DNA from: Casuarius casuarius | Lineage: Eukaryota > Chordata > Aves > Casuariiformes > Casuariidae | DNA: 64,000 bases | Direction of reading: 5' to 3' | NCBI GenBank assembly: GCA_003342895.1 | Contig: PTFA01000407.1 | Location: 283,134 to 347,133 of the forward strand | In this document: piece after piece, positions 50,001-64,000 of the stretch | Layout: each line of letters opens with the position of its first letter | Numbering within the stretch: position 1 is the first letter of the stretch | Position numbers and translations under genes: made by a program | Notes under the pieces: generated by a model | What the model was told of the DNA's origin: nothing | The model's input: only the letters and a program-made list of their open reading frames with translations | Database searches by the model: none

Positions 50001-52219
50001 GAGAACATCTACAACATGCCAGGTACTCAGTTAAGAACTGAAATCAAATTTGAAGCGAGACAAGAGTGACTGGAGTTCCCTAGAGGACACCTCTGTGCTC
50101 CCAGGTCTTCTCTCAGCCAGAGGAATATTACCAGCTACAGAGTCAAGCAAGCCTGACTCCAAGGGAGATCTCTGCGGCAACGTAACAGGGGAGATCCACT
50201 TGTTTTAAGCCAGCATAAATGCACAAAGCAATTGGTTTGGCCTCACATCCATCGAAAAGCACTTGCCTCCCGTCCAGGTTCAAACACACAGGCCTCCCAA
50301 AAAACCTTTCAGGGGCAAGGTCAGCAGCAGAAGAGGGATCTCTGTACCACATTCAACTGCAGTACATTGATAGTAAGATAAGGATACAGCAGGAGGGAGA
50401 AAACATGGTCCAAAATGGGAAGTAGGTCGGTATGGCAGGACTAAAACCAGTAGGTCACAGCCTTTAGGGCACAGCTACTCACTTTAGTTACACGCTATCA
50501 ACTTAAATGCAAACAAGCAAAGAAAAGGCATTGGCTTAGCTGTCCAATCTGGGGCACTCATCTGTAACATTTATGCATGTACGGATAGCAGCAACTGGAG
50601 CTTCCATTACACCACCCAGCAGCAAGTTTCTCTTGGTGCATGGCAATGCCAGTCTCCTATTTAGGCCCTGGCCTGTAAAGCCCAGCTTTCACTGTAAACA
50701 CCCATCCAGTAACACCTGAATAGAGACCACCAGCTCATTCCAAACATGCAGGCAGCCACCTGTAGCACCACTCAGTTGCTTTGGATTTTGCATGAAATTC
50801 ACAGGTTTTCCACAGTCACCAAAGGTTCTCTAGGCTATCACTGTGCTATTCTACAGACCAAAAATACAGCCTCCTTCCAAACAGCCATTCGCTCCAACTA
50901 AAACACTGCTCATTTGAGCAAAGTTGTTTGCTGTAATGCAAAGCAAGAGCACACCACTTTTAGAGGGCACGTTATCAGAGACGTTACGGATGTACACCAC
51001 TCCCAGGTATTTCAGGTTCTGCAGCAGGACAGGGACACAGGTAAAGCTGGGCATCCAGCACAGAAAGGAAGGAAATCGAACAGCAAAACAAACATTCAAA
51101 GCCAGTTTTGAAGCCAGTTCCAAGCTAAAGCAAAACTGTAAAAAGCAGTTTGTAGAAACAGACATTTTGCTCACAAAGAACGGGGAAAACACCACCAAGA
51201 CCTTCAAGCTAACCCCAAAAGTAACTAAAGAATTTTCAGACTTAGATCAAGATCTTCATTCCTACAACTCTGCATCTCCTACCCCAGGCTTGTGTGTCAA
51301 ACCTGTGCCAACCCCCCCAACCTTTTCTTCACCTTCAACTCCGGTATCAAATCAAATGAAAGCTTTTTTTCTATCTTGGAATGTGCTGATGGGGGAATTG
51401 CCACAGTTCGGATTCAAGTGAATGACATGTTGGCTATTTTTAGATTATTAAAGGCTGCAGCGGCCAGAAAGTCACACACCTAACAAATTCACTCCCTTTC
51501 TGAATCAAGATGAAAATGGGAGGTTTACAAAAAAAAGAAACTCACAATTTTGCTCCACAGCGAGGGAAAAACAAAAGTGGAATGAGACTTTATTCCACCA
51601 GGAGGCTAATTTTTCCCTCCTGCCTCCTTTTAGCTAGCTTAAGCTGATTAACAAAGCCCTTAAAGAGGAAGGGCAAAAAGCCATTCTTGTGCTTTATATG
51701 TAAAGGGGCTATTATCTCTTAGCGCTATTTGTATCCCATTCCATTCTTACCAAAGCTCCCTATGTCTCCAAGTGCTTCCTCCAGAACAGAAGAGAATTCT
51801 TATACCAGAAGAGAAATACTATTCATTTAGTGGAAACCTCTGGAGACTTCCTGAACGTGAACGGGAAGAGGAAGGGGAAGAGGAAGACATTGACTGTCCT
51901 GGCACTTCATATTCCACAGATGGGGACAGTACTGGCAGCTATGAACAAAGACATGATCTTTTTGTCTACTTTGCATCACTTAAGAGCACTTTCCTTCAAG
52001 GAGGAAAACAAAAGCATATGGATAATTCTTTAAGAGACCACCACGTTGAAGTTTGGACAGAGATTACAGCACTTCAGAACCGCTGCCTGACGGTATCAGT
52101 TCTCATGGGAAATGCAAGGAAGAGATGCCACCAACCTGATTTGGTACTAAACCCAGTGCACTTATGTTTCTACAAGATTTCTAGTTGCACTTTTTGCTCT
52201 TGTTTTAATGCCAAGTTAC
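47018..52219 (-). other. AMFR: AMFR intron 12
   Basis: A 5.2-kb intron, the largest in this part of AMFR. Its 5' half (47.8-49.6 kb) has many single N bases. Two + strand open frames of 165 and 151 codons lie at 50924-51421 and 51772-52227, antisense to AMFR. The second runs into exon 12. Neither resembles a known family, and neither has supporting splice or promoter signals. Confidence 0.85.
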
Positions 52220-52303
52220 CTGAGTGACAGTTTCCGTATCCTCCTGATCAGTACTATGCCGTTCCACAGAACTGTTCAACGCAGGTCTAATGCTATCTGG
52301 ACG
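52220..52303 (-). CDS. AMFR: AMFR exon 12 (linker after CUE domain)
   Basis: Internal exon of 84 nt, 28 whole codons (residues 506-533), reading RPDSIRPALNSSVERHSTDQ then EDTETVTQ. It is a flexible acidic linker between the CUE domain and the UBE2G2-binding helix and shows the fastest divergence from human in this window. Its length is a multiple of three and it starts and ends on codon boundaries, so skipping it would leave the frame intact. The acceptor is TTTCAG and the donor is CAG/GTAACT. Confidence 0.94.
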
Positions 52304-55492
<3,189 letters not shown>

Positions 55493-55596
55493 CATAGCAT
55501 TAAGTTGGGAGTTGCTGGCTTGTGCAATACCAAGGATGTTCGTAGTATGCATCACTTCCACTGAAAAGCTGGGCAGCCAGCTGGCAATTCGGGAGC
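55493..55596 (-). CDS. AMFR: AMFR exon 10 (pre-CUE segment)
   Basis: Internal exon of 104 nt that completes Gly426 and encodes residues 427-460: SRIASWLPSFSVEVMHTTNI, then LGIAQASNSQLNAM. The end of it begins the CUE domain, which continues in exon 11. The preceding segment has been linked in mammals to gp78 oligomerisation. The sequence is nearly identical to human, with Ala for Thr in LGIAQ. The acceptor is TATTCTCAG/GC and the donor is ATG/GTAAGG. Confidence 0.95.
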
Positions 55597-57328
55597 CTGA
55601 GAATAAGAAATCACAATAAGAGTCAAGCTGGAATATAAGAGGCTCTCAGGAGGCTAAGTACTTCTACATATATTTAACACAAGTCTTCATATTTCCACAA
55701 AGTACATATGGGGAGTTCTGCAACACAATCCATCCCTAAGGTTTTCCAAAAATAGAGATGGCCAGAGTAATTCAGTAACTGCCAACCTCCCAAAAACAGA
55801 ACACTTTTTTCCAGTGTGCCGTTCTTGAAACACACATTATCACCATGGCTTAACAATCTGAGCATAAGAGGAGGATCAAGAAAACAAGGATGTTTTTTTT
55901 CCTTGTTTTAATGTTCCTATTAAAAGGGAAAATTAAAATAGTCCATGGCCAAATTAAATTCTGGAACACATAAATAACTCTAGCAATTTTAGTGAAAACA
56001 GGCCTGCTTCTAATGAGATAAATCTGGTCCCAAACTGGGTCAGATATATGTGGCTGGCATCACTGAGAGATTATCACTACACAGGGACATAGAATAACTG
56101 AATAAAGTGTCTGCTACAATAATGTACTCAGGCTCAACCGATTAGGGAACGTGGCTAACTCCTCACTCCCATCTCCTTCCTCATTTCTGTTTAAATAAAT
56201 AAGTGGATGGTTTGCTCCAAGCAATTTCCCCTTGTCTCCACAGTAATTTTGTGGGTCTCCAAACCACAGGAGAGCACCGTGGAGGACAGCTATCAGAAAG
56301 CTAAATATAAGTGTCCTTTGGAGACCTAAAACACACCCCAAAAACAGGAGCCATGCAGGAAGCTATCAGCAGGCCTCAGTGTACCCAGAAATGTCTGCTC
56401 CTTCTCTGTTTATTATTCTCCCTCTGCAATTTCCAAAGGTTACAAAAACAGAGAAGACCAGTAATGGTTCACTATGCAAGTTTGAAGCACCTCAGCTACC
56501 CACACAGTGGGAGCTGCAATAGGTCAGCACATCATCAAAGATAAGTCTTAACATTAGTAAAACCTATGGAGAAGCAATAAAATTGCCATCAAAAAACCTA
56601 GAAAACTGTGGAAAACAAGCATGCACTGAAGTCGAAACTACCAAAAAATTTGAAAGATACGCAACAGAAATTTTCATCTCTTTCAGAAATGTTTATCTGT
56701 AGACACAGAACTCATCATGACCTGAAATCACATGTGCTTTGTGAATACTTTTGATGATACACCACTGAGGTCACCAAAACCAATATCTAAGACTATTTCA
56801 GTTATATGATGCCTAAGAAGAAGCTTCTGCAGAGTTCTGCACCTGACAAAGCATTGCAAGGTTCTTGCAAATTAAACTGCAAACAGGGACTTGTTAGAAC
56901 TCCACATAAAAGTTGATCTTTCCCCTTCCCCTAGGTTAAGTGGTAACACACGGTTTCCTTCCCCAACAGTCACTCATTAACCAGCCATTTGGTAGCAAAA
57001 TAAAACACATTAATACCGCATTCTGCTGGTCAACATGGCATGTAGACAATAAATGCCAGTGCTAAAACTGTGAGCCACAACAAATCAAGAAAAAGGGAGC
57101 ACTTACTTAACAGTACAAAGTTTTTCAAGAAATCCCTGTAGCTCTGGACAGTCTTACAAACATACATCTGAAGTCTTGTGAAGGAACTCTTAGAAGGGTA
57201 TTTGTCAAACTCCAGTAGAAGCACAGTTTAAGTTTCAACTGGAACATGGACCAAACTCACTTCTATGGAAGCCTGTTCCCTTTGATTATTTGGGTAGCAG
57301 CATCGTATGTCAAACCCACTTAACTCAC
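55597..57328 (-). other. AMFR: AMFR intron 9
   Basis: A 1.73-kb AT-rich intron with donor GATG/GTGAGT. The open frame of exon 9 reads some 30 codons into it. Nothing else is seen. Confidence 0.9.
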
Positions 57329-57519
57329 CATCAAAGTGGAAGAAGTGATTGTGCTGGTTCAAGCGTGGTCTGCCTTCTGCTACTGCCACAGGCACTAAGT
57401 TCTCATCCAGATTCTCCCTTTGGTGATCCTCCCTCACATGATGGCTGTCAGTGATATTAAGAGACATTCTGCAGGTCGGGCAAGATGTGTCTTGTTCAAG
57501 CCAGGACCGCAGGCATGAG
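57329..57519 (-). CDS. AMFR: AMFR exon 9 (second half of RING finger)
   Basis: Internal exon of 191 nt encoding residues 363-425 plus single bases of Asn362 and Gly426. It opens with SCLRSWLEQDTSCPTCRM, supplying RING zinc ligands Cys364, Cys375 and Cys378. A conserved cytosolic stretch follows that includes ENLDENLVPVA and EGRPRLNQHNHFFHFDG. Human differs at only a few positions after MSLNI. The ligands combine with those in exon 8 to form the C3H2C3 RING that binds E2. The acceptor is a T7 run then GTCAG, and the donor is GATG/GTGAGT. Ignoring the donor would add an intron-encoded tail, which is why the raw open frame diverges from AMFR after Gly426. Confidence 0.97.
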
Positions 57520-60516
57520 CTGACAAAAAAACAGAATATTATAGTGAGCTTATAGCATTTGTCTAAGACACCAGGATCACAAGCATATCAATCAGTGGTA
57601 GCATATTCTGTGCAAAACATTAACGAAAGCATACAGATTGTTCAGAGATAATTTGTGTGGTATACCTGATGAGCTTCTGATTGCTCTGGCATACCTTTCT
57701 TATCTCTTTCAGATGAATATACTCAAGCCTCTCAATACCCACTTTACTTTTTATAAACTAACCTGGAGATTATCCCAAACTTAAAAAGCTCTGGATGCTT
57801 TCATCATCGCACTAGCTTAGAGCAAATAAGTTTTGCTTGGAATGGGAAACAAAGTGATTCTTTTTTCTCACCATCTGTTACTGAAAATAGACAAAAACCA
57901 ACTGGACAAAGGCTTATGATGAACTGATAATTTTCACAGCAATTCTGCCACACTGGTATGGTAATGAAAACTCCAAAGTTTTTCAAATATCTTTTCAAAA
58001 ACATCATTATCCACATCAGCACTAAAGGGAATGCCACTCTGGGAACTCTCTAAATAAAAAAAAATTAAATATTAATACAACCCAGTGCTGTGCCATTACA
58101 AGGTTTACTGAATACTAAACATTCACTGTCTTGCAGAAAGTGAGAAGAGTTTGAAATGTAGGTTTAAATACTCAGAGCTGTGCCTACTTTTTGATTTGGA
58201 CTGATATTTCCCAACTATGGTATTTGCTTCTTGCAAAACTTAATTTCCAGCATGGAAGAGAACTGAATTTCACAGAACTAAACACATTTCAATATCACAA
58301 CACATTTCATGCTTGCAAGGTGGGGGGTTTTTTTGCTTCTTCCAAGAGAGGCTCTCAAAGCACTTCAGAGGGGCAGGGAGAAGAAAAAAAAAAAAAAGCT
58401 AAAATAAACCTGTTTCACAAGTTGTGTATCAGCAAATGGAGCAAAGGCACAGATTACAGGTTTGGGCTGGCTGAGAGAGTAAGTAAAAAGCTCAAATTGC
58501 AAAGTCAAGGATACATTCTGCAGTCTTCCTAATGCTCTAGTGCAGTGACCTTATTGTCCACGCGTTTCTCCATCACACCTAAATGGATAGATATGCTATA
58601 TCCAGAAGTGACATTGATGGGCATCCCAGAAGTGCCAAAAGCACAACAGTAAAAATCTACTGTTTTCCACCACTTTGGTCATCAACATATTACACATAGC
58701 TAGCGTGTTAGCACCGCCAGTGCTACACAGCTTCACCTCTGTTATCACAGGAAAATAACCCTGTACACAGCAAACTCAGACAAACCTCTGCTACAGCCGC
58801 ACTCAAAAGGTCACCTGTGAAACACCTGGAGTGGTTCAATGTACTACCACACTGCTGTTCCCCAACAGCCCTATCACCCTGCAGTCAATACAGCCCCCTT
58901 TCAATCTCCATGAGCACGAAGTCCTAAAGGTTTGCAGTAAGCCAGCGGTGGTTATATTCATTTTGGACTGAAAAAGAGAGAAGGGCTCAGTCACTTACAG
59001 CTCTTCAGTAGTAGGATGATTAAAAATAGGTCAAGGTGGGCAATATCTTAGAGCAACAGCTCTTTTTTACTGTCTGCCTCCTAAAAGATAAAGAGGAGAC
59101 TTTTAAAGGAGCCTAACAGATGCAGATGCCCACTCCCATTAAAATTAATTAATATTTGGGCACACAATTGATCTCAGCTATGTGAATCTACCCTATCTTC
59201 TCTTCTTCTCCAAATAAATGGCTATGGATAAACTCCCATGTAACTGAGAATGGGCACAAGAGCTCTACGCTTAGCCTGTTAGCAAAATCACCAGGCTTTC
59301 ATGAGGACAGAAACCATACTTAGGTTGCATATACAGTTATTAATTAAACCTGTTGGGGGGGGGGGGTTATATGCAAGTTTAAGTTATCTGATGTAACATG
59401 TTTCCTCCCCAAACGCAATAAGCAGGTAAGGGTAACCTAGCTTCAGAGAAAATACAAAAGTGTCATTGTAGATACAGAGAAAACAACATTTTGAAGAGGA
59501 GACCCTGGGCTTCCCCTCAAGTGCACAGTAGGTGATCAAGCATTCAACAGCATTGGAAGATTTTCTGCAACTGAAACAAATTATCTCATTAGAGACTTCT
59601 TGGAACACATAAATATTTATGACGAGGTTTGTCATAAATGACAACAAATTAGCACGCACATTATAACCTCTGGTTTGACAGCTAGCAAGAAAAGAGCTAT
59701 TTGCAAAAAGCAATTTGCTCATACTACGCCACAGGGACAACCTAAATGACCATGCACGTTAAGGTTAATCAAATGGCACTTCAGAAATTCTGACTCAAGC
59801 CCCATTCCTCTGTTTTTATGCACAAGCATGAAAACAAACTGCTGCAAGAGGCCAAGAAAAGCTGCATCTAGCTCAGCATACCGTCTCCACAAGCATCTGC
59901 TACACTTGCAATATAGTGGACAGTAAGAAACAAGTAGATAGTGTGATCCTCTGGCCAAGAGCCTCCCAGCTCCCAAATATCAACTGTTTAGGCACCTCTT
60001 CAGCTGGATGCTCCATTTGTTTAACACGTTTTATAGCCCTGANGGACTCCTACCCCGACATGAAATCATATAAACAGTTCTGGCACATGCACCACCATTT
60101 AAGGATGCACTATGGAAAAATATTTCTTGTTTCTCTCTTTAAAGCTGGTTTCTGAAAGGTACTTAAGGGGCTAACAGCAAATTTTCTTCATCACTTGAAA
60201 AATCAATGCACCTTCATGGAAGAAGTGAAGACTGGGATAAAGTAAGGGGAAAAAACAGTCTGCCACCCCAAATATTTACACAGCAAGCTGGGGTATGGAC
60301 TTCCACTTGAAATACCATAACTAAATACTATCTACCCGTTAGCTGACAAGATGTATACACTTACCTTGAGGGAAAAGAGGCATCAAGTGAATCCAACTCA
60401 AACATGAAAATGACTGAAGAGAACATGATTTTTACTTTGTAATTAGAAACAGACCACTTCCCACTCTTACTTCCTCCAGTCAGCCCCACTGTCTCTCTCC
60501 ATCCCCAGAAACATAC
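57520..60516 (-). other. AMFR: AMFR intron 8
   Basis: A 3.0-kb intron that interrupts the RING-coding sequence. It contains a run of 12 G at 59355-59366, an A tract near 58385 and one isolated N at 60043. No exon or RNA gene is seen. Confidence 0.9.
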
Positions 60517-60627
60517 TTGTGGAAGAGATGGCCGCAAGGGAGTTTTCGTGCAGACTGCATGGAGTCCCAGCAAATGGCACAGTCGTCATTATTGACCGCT
60601 AGCTCTTCTGGTGTTGCGACTGCAAAC
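60517..60627 (-). CDS. AMFR: AMFR exon 8 (first half of RING finger)
   Basis: Internal exon of 111 nt encoding residues 326-361 plus parts of codons 325 and 362. It reads FAVATPEELAVNNDD, then CAICWDSMQSARKLPCGHLF. RING ligands Cys341, Cys344, Cys356, His358 and His361 are all present. The ring binds E2 enzymes, chiefly UBE2G2, at the cytosolic face of the ER. The acceptor is CTTCGTAG/G and the donor is CACAA/GTATGT. The first base, G, completes the codon begun in exon 7. That joined codon reads ATG (Met) where human has Arg, the only unexpected junction residue. Confidence 0.97.
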
Positions 60628-62131
60628 CTACGAAGAAGAATTAAAAAAAAAAAAGCGAGCCAAGAAAGTGATTACGTCAAATCAGCACAGCCTTCTGTCC
60701 ACAGTCTCCTGCACTAAAAGCACTCATCCTCCATGTCTGCTTTTCCTTGGGTAAGATGTGCCAGCAGGTTTGTTATCTTTTCCATATCTAGAACTCGTAC
60801 TGCAAAGGAAGACTGTCTCCTGCACACACCTCTCCCATGCCTTCTCACAGACTAATTTTCTTGTACGTGTCCCCATCCGCCCTAGGTTGAAAAAACTTTG
60901 ACTTATTTTCTTCCAAGGAATATGCTCATTAGGTTGTGAACCTCAAGTTATAATCTGCATAGATTTGGCTTATGTCATTTTTCTAAATGAATTTCAAAAG
61001 CTGTATCAATTAAGATGTTTTCTTGGGATCAGAAACATGTATGCTCTGACTATCTTTGCCCTCATAAGTCCCCCCCCCCCAAAAAAACCTGTCTTTGATT
61101 TTTTGTTTAACTACAGCATCATGTGATCAGCTACTATGTAGTAGCCAAACACAGAGAGTATGGTGACGAGCCGTATAGGAACATTTCACAGTACTGCTAG
61201 CATGGAATATGCCTGAAAAATGACTAAACAAACCCATGGAATGAATTTCCATTGGCAGCTTCAGGAAGAAGCTAGAACGAGGTTCTTCCAAAACAAATCA
61301 GAACAACAAAAAAACACATCAAGTCACTTGGACAAGAAGTCCAAGACATCTGCAACTCAAACAGCTTTGTGAGCCGCTTACAGAGGGGTTTAGTTGTTAC
61401 ATCTACCGAATAAAAATAACATACTACGGGTGAACTTTGTTATGCAGCTCTTAACCAGTTACTGTAGCTATTAAATGACCTTTCACAAAGAAAACCTTAG
61501 CAATCTCCAGAGAAGCCAGTTTTTTAAATAAGCTACTAACATGAAGAAGGCAGGCTACAGTCTTTCATACTAAAGTTGAATACATTTTTTCTTCAAATTA
61601 GGATTTTGATTCAATTTCAGGCAGTAATTGAATGGTATGGCTTAGGAGGTTAAGAGCATTTACAGCCTGGCACTAGGTTTGTACTAGTTAATATGATCTG
61701 TTTTATTATTTAATTCTAGTTACACCAGTAAATGTTTCCATCAGAGACAAAGCCGACGCTTCACAACCGAGACAGGCAGAGCTCTGCAGAGCTTATGCCA
61801 CCTCTACTGCCTGGGGTAGTATACGAGAGAATATGAGGAAAGAAATACCGGGCAGGGGGCTTCACTTGCTATCAGTAATGCTGCTATTATGAAAGTCAAT
61901 TTTACATATCTCTTAAACCCCAAAAGTGTCCCTGCAACAAACAACATGGAAACAAAGAACTTGTAAAATATACCCTAAGCGTAAAGACTTAACAGCTGGA
62001 TTTGCAAGCTCCATCTCTCCAGCTTACCACATGACATCATATACCAAAAGAACATAAAAGACCCCAATTTGTTGACCAGGATTCTCCCTCCAAGATCCAA
62101 ATCAAGTCCCCAAAGCAAATCAGAGGCTCAC
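60628..62131 (-). other. AMFR: AMFR intron 7
   Basis: A 1.50-kb intron with donor AT/GTGAGC. It holds an 11-C tract directly followed by 7 A at 61070-61087. No other feature is seen. Confidence 0.9.
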
Positions 62132-62265
62132 ATAGCTTCCATGTTTCCGACCACGCGCAGGTAGTTCTTATGCCGACGAATTCTTCGCTGAACTTCATGG
62201 AACAGGTAACGCAGCTGCATAAAAATCACCAGGCTAGCCATTGACAACCAGATATTGCCAAATAA
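62132..62265 (-). CDS. AMFR: AMFR exon 7 (last membrane segment and basic loop)
   Basis: Internal exon of 134 nt encoding residues 281-324 plus two bases of codon 325. It begins LFGNIWLSMASLVIFMQLRY, a hydrophobic stretch fitting the end of the last transmembrane region. The basic cytosolic segment FHEVQRRIRRHKNYLRVVGN follows and leads to the RING. The positive charges after the hydrophobic stretch agree with a cytosolic orientation. The protein segment matches mammalian AMFR up to Ala324. The acceptor is CGTTGTAG. The only usable donor is AT/GTGAGC, which produces the Met codon at the junction. Confidence 0.96.
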
Positions 62266-63113
62266 CTACAACGAGAACAGAATGGTGATTAGAAAAAAAT
62301 ACCATGGGAATCAAGAGGCAGACTTACAAATAATAATAATAATAAAAAAAATACATGTATGCCAGACATGTATGCCAGACTAACCAATAAAATAAACATT
62401 AACAGTCTGAAGCTCTGGATTTTCCAATCAAATTTACCATCATCACTACAAACCATAAGAAAAAAGCAAAAACAAACCAGAAAGCTAAACATTCTAACAC
62501 TTTCCCCTCATTTCTTCTTGTTTGTTTTCAAAGAATCATTACCTAGTCTTTATAAATAAGGGGTGAATAAAAGAAGGGAATTTAGTAAAGGGAAGATTCA
62601 TTTGCAATATTTCTGCCACAAGAAACTGCATCAGGTCTTAAGAGAAAAAAACTTTTCAAAATCAGCACTGAATAATTTTTCCTCTGCTGAGACCTTTCCA
62701 GATTAATCATACACACTCACAAGAATTGCTACTTTTTACGTTCTCAGATATGACTTAAGCAGCACAGCATTTATAACAAAGTGTATTCAGTCCTTTTCAG
62801 TCTGATGTCCCCTGCTAACAACGAAAATGTTTCATTTCTCCTGCTGATGCAGTTCAATATTACTAAGAGACAAAGCTAATCAAACATCTATTAAACAGCT
62901 AATTATACAGTAGTTAATACTCCATTAAAAAGCTGTTTACAAGAACTCCAGTTACACAGGAAGAAAGAATGCCTAGAAGTCTGCTACAGTTTCCTCTTTA
63001 AATAAAGAGCTTCTCTGTAACATTCGACTCAGAAAAGCATAAAATATGCATGCCCTGTACTCCTCAGACTAAGACAAGTCTCTTTGCTCAACATTATCTC
63101 CAGTATTTCCTAC
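62266..63113 (-). other. AMFR: AMFR intron 6
   Basis: An 848-nt AT-rich intron. Close to its acceptor it has an AAT repeat at about 62328-62350 and a perfect doubled 13-mer at 62354-62379. Confidence 0.9.
62354..62379. repeat. 13-bp perfect tandem duplication
   Basis: Two head-to-tail copies of CATGTATGCCAGA, next to an AAT repeat, within about 115 nt of the acceptor of AMFR exon 7. It is probably a recent slippage duplication and may be polymorphic. Confidence 0.95.
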
Positions 63114-63246
63114 CAGCATATGAATATGATGCATCAGGTCGAGCGAAAGCAAGGTTAGCTCCATGACAAAGTCTGTGTAGTACACGTAAGTGCCTTTGCC
63201 CTCCCATGTTCCTTCATGGTTGAGATCCCAGAGATGAATTACATAT
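63114..63246 (-). CDS. AMFR: AMFR exon 6 (membrane domain)
   Basis: Internal exon of 133 nt encoding the last base of Arg236 and residues 237-280: YVIHLWDLNHEGTWEGKGTY, then a hydrophobic segment with VMELTLLSLDLMHHIHML. It belongs to the multispanning ER membrane domain of gp78, which binds Insig proteins and other partners. It is the most upstream AMFR exon in the window. Probably five more exons, with the start codon and the remaining membrane spans, lie to the right. The acceptor is TCTTGCAG and the donor is CTG/GTAGGA. The match to mammalian AMFR is essentially complete. The exon number assumes the 14-exon human structure. Confidence 0.96.
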
Positions 63247-64000
63247 CTGCAAGAGCAGGAACATCAACATCGTTCTATATTTTCCATTATCTAAAATCTC
63301 TAGCATTCAGACTACCTTATACATTCTTTGAACAACTTCTGAACATGGATTCTTTGCCCTTCCTAAACCCAATGCCCAAACTCTGCACTTCTCTTGTCTT
63401 TCTAACAAGGCTGGTGTCAAACAGCACTAATTGAAAAAGGCAAAAGGCCAGCGATGCTTAGCCCACACTGACATTACAGAGACCACCATCTGGCAGAGGA
63501 GATACTGTAGAATTTGCAAGAAACACCCGCACGGACTGAGAGCCAAGCGTGGGATTACCACCATGCATACTACAGACCCATGCTTTGCAACCTGAGAGGT
63601 GCTTCTTGGGGGAGGCATTACAGCTTAGTGAGACAGACCTGAAATGCCAATGGTGACACGGGCAAAAAAGTTTTCTGTTCTACACCTCGTGGTTCACACG
63701 TACATACACATAAGCATTACATATGCATGTACATCCTATTTTTTTCTAGAGTAAAAGTTCTGGAGATTAAGATCACTTAAAAGAAACCCAGTGTGACGAC
63801 ATGAAGCAGCCTAAATCAACCCCTGTACAGCAGCACCAATCCATTTCTACCTATGCCTCAGGCACGGTATTATTAGCACCCACTAAAACGATCCATACAT
63901 TGCAGTATTTGCATTTAAAAAATGGTACTGTCTGAAGTTAATAACCTTTGCCCATCTCCAAATATACACTTCCAATTCAACAAGATAACTATATACACCT
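63247..64000 (-). other. AMFR: AMFR intron 5 (part)
   Basis: Intronic sequence upstream of exon 6, running off the window. No exon was recognised in it; the preceding residues (about 190-236) are not encoded here. Confidence 0.8.

Noticed and set aside
57228..57328. In-frame extension of the AMFR RING exon
   Set aside because: The residues after Gly426 leave AMFR similarity exactly at a GTGAGT donor, and exon 10 resumes the protein.

Overview
This window is vertebrate genomic DNA: multi-exon genes with GT-AG introns, large introns and sparse coding sequence. Compact introns, GC-rich patches and few recognisable interspersed repeats point to a sauropsid, most likely a bird. I cannot name the species. 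Two genes lie tail to tail. The 3' half of GNAO1 (G-protein alpha-o subunit) is on the + strand, and the 3' two thirds of AMFR (gp78, an ER membrane ubiquitin ligase) is on the - strand. The human 16q12-q13 locus has the same convergent order.

GNAO1, 1 to about 38,130. Intron 4 fills 1-6079. Constitutive exons 5 (6080-6208) and 6 (6908-7037) are followed by two alternative terminal exon pairs. The first pair, 15622-15775 and 19715-19902, carries GoB-type residues. The second pair, 31767-31920 and 35717-35904, carries GoA-type residues. Every junction keeps frame: exon 6 ends on a codon boundary, exon 7 ends after one base of a Gly codon, and exon 8 completes it. Splicing 5-6-7B-8B or 5-6-7A-8A gives the two known 354-residue isoforms, which differ here at 16 of the last 113 residues. 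Three TGCATG motifs lie 290-350 nt before exon 7B, and a pyrimidine tract of about 80 nt precedes exon 7A. The GoA 3'UTR runs to a clear AATAAA at 38105. The GoB 3' end is unclear.

Intergenic, about 38,130 to 43,700. No gene was recognised.

AMFR, about 43,700 to 63,246 and beyond, - strand. Nine coding exons, in transcript order 63246 down to 45141, encode the equivalent of residues 236-643 of the 643-residue protein. They cover the last membrane segments, the complete C3H2C3 RING finger, the CUE ubiquitin-binding domain, the UBE2G2-binding region and the C-terminal p97-binding motif. The upstream exons (probably five) lie beyond the right edge. All phases join without a frameshift. The 3'UTR is about 1.4 kb.

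The two genes do not form a pathway. Galpha-o transduces neuronal GPCR signals, and gp78 drives ER-associated degradation. I found no novel biological system. The items most worth checking are the splice-regulatory layout around exons 7B and 7A, the unresolved GoB 3' end with an isolated CpG-rich block plus strong poly(A) signal near 28.0-28.4 kb, and several candidate regulatory elements. About 40 isolated N bases are concentrated between 30 and 50 kb.
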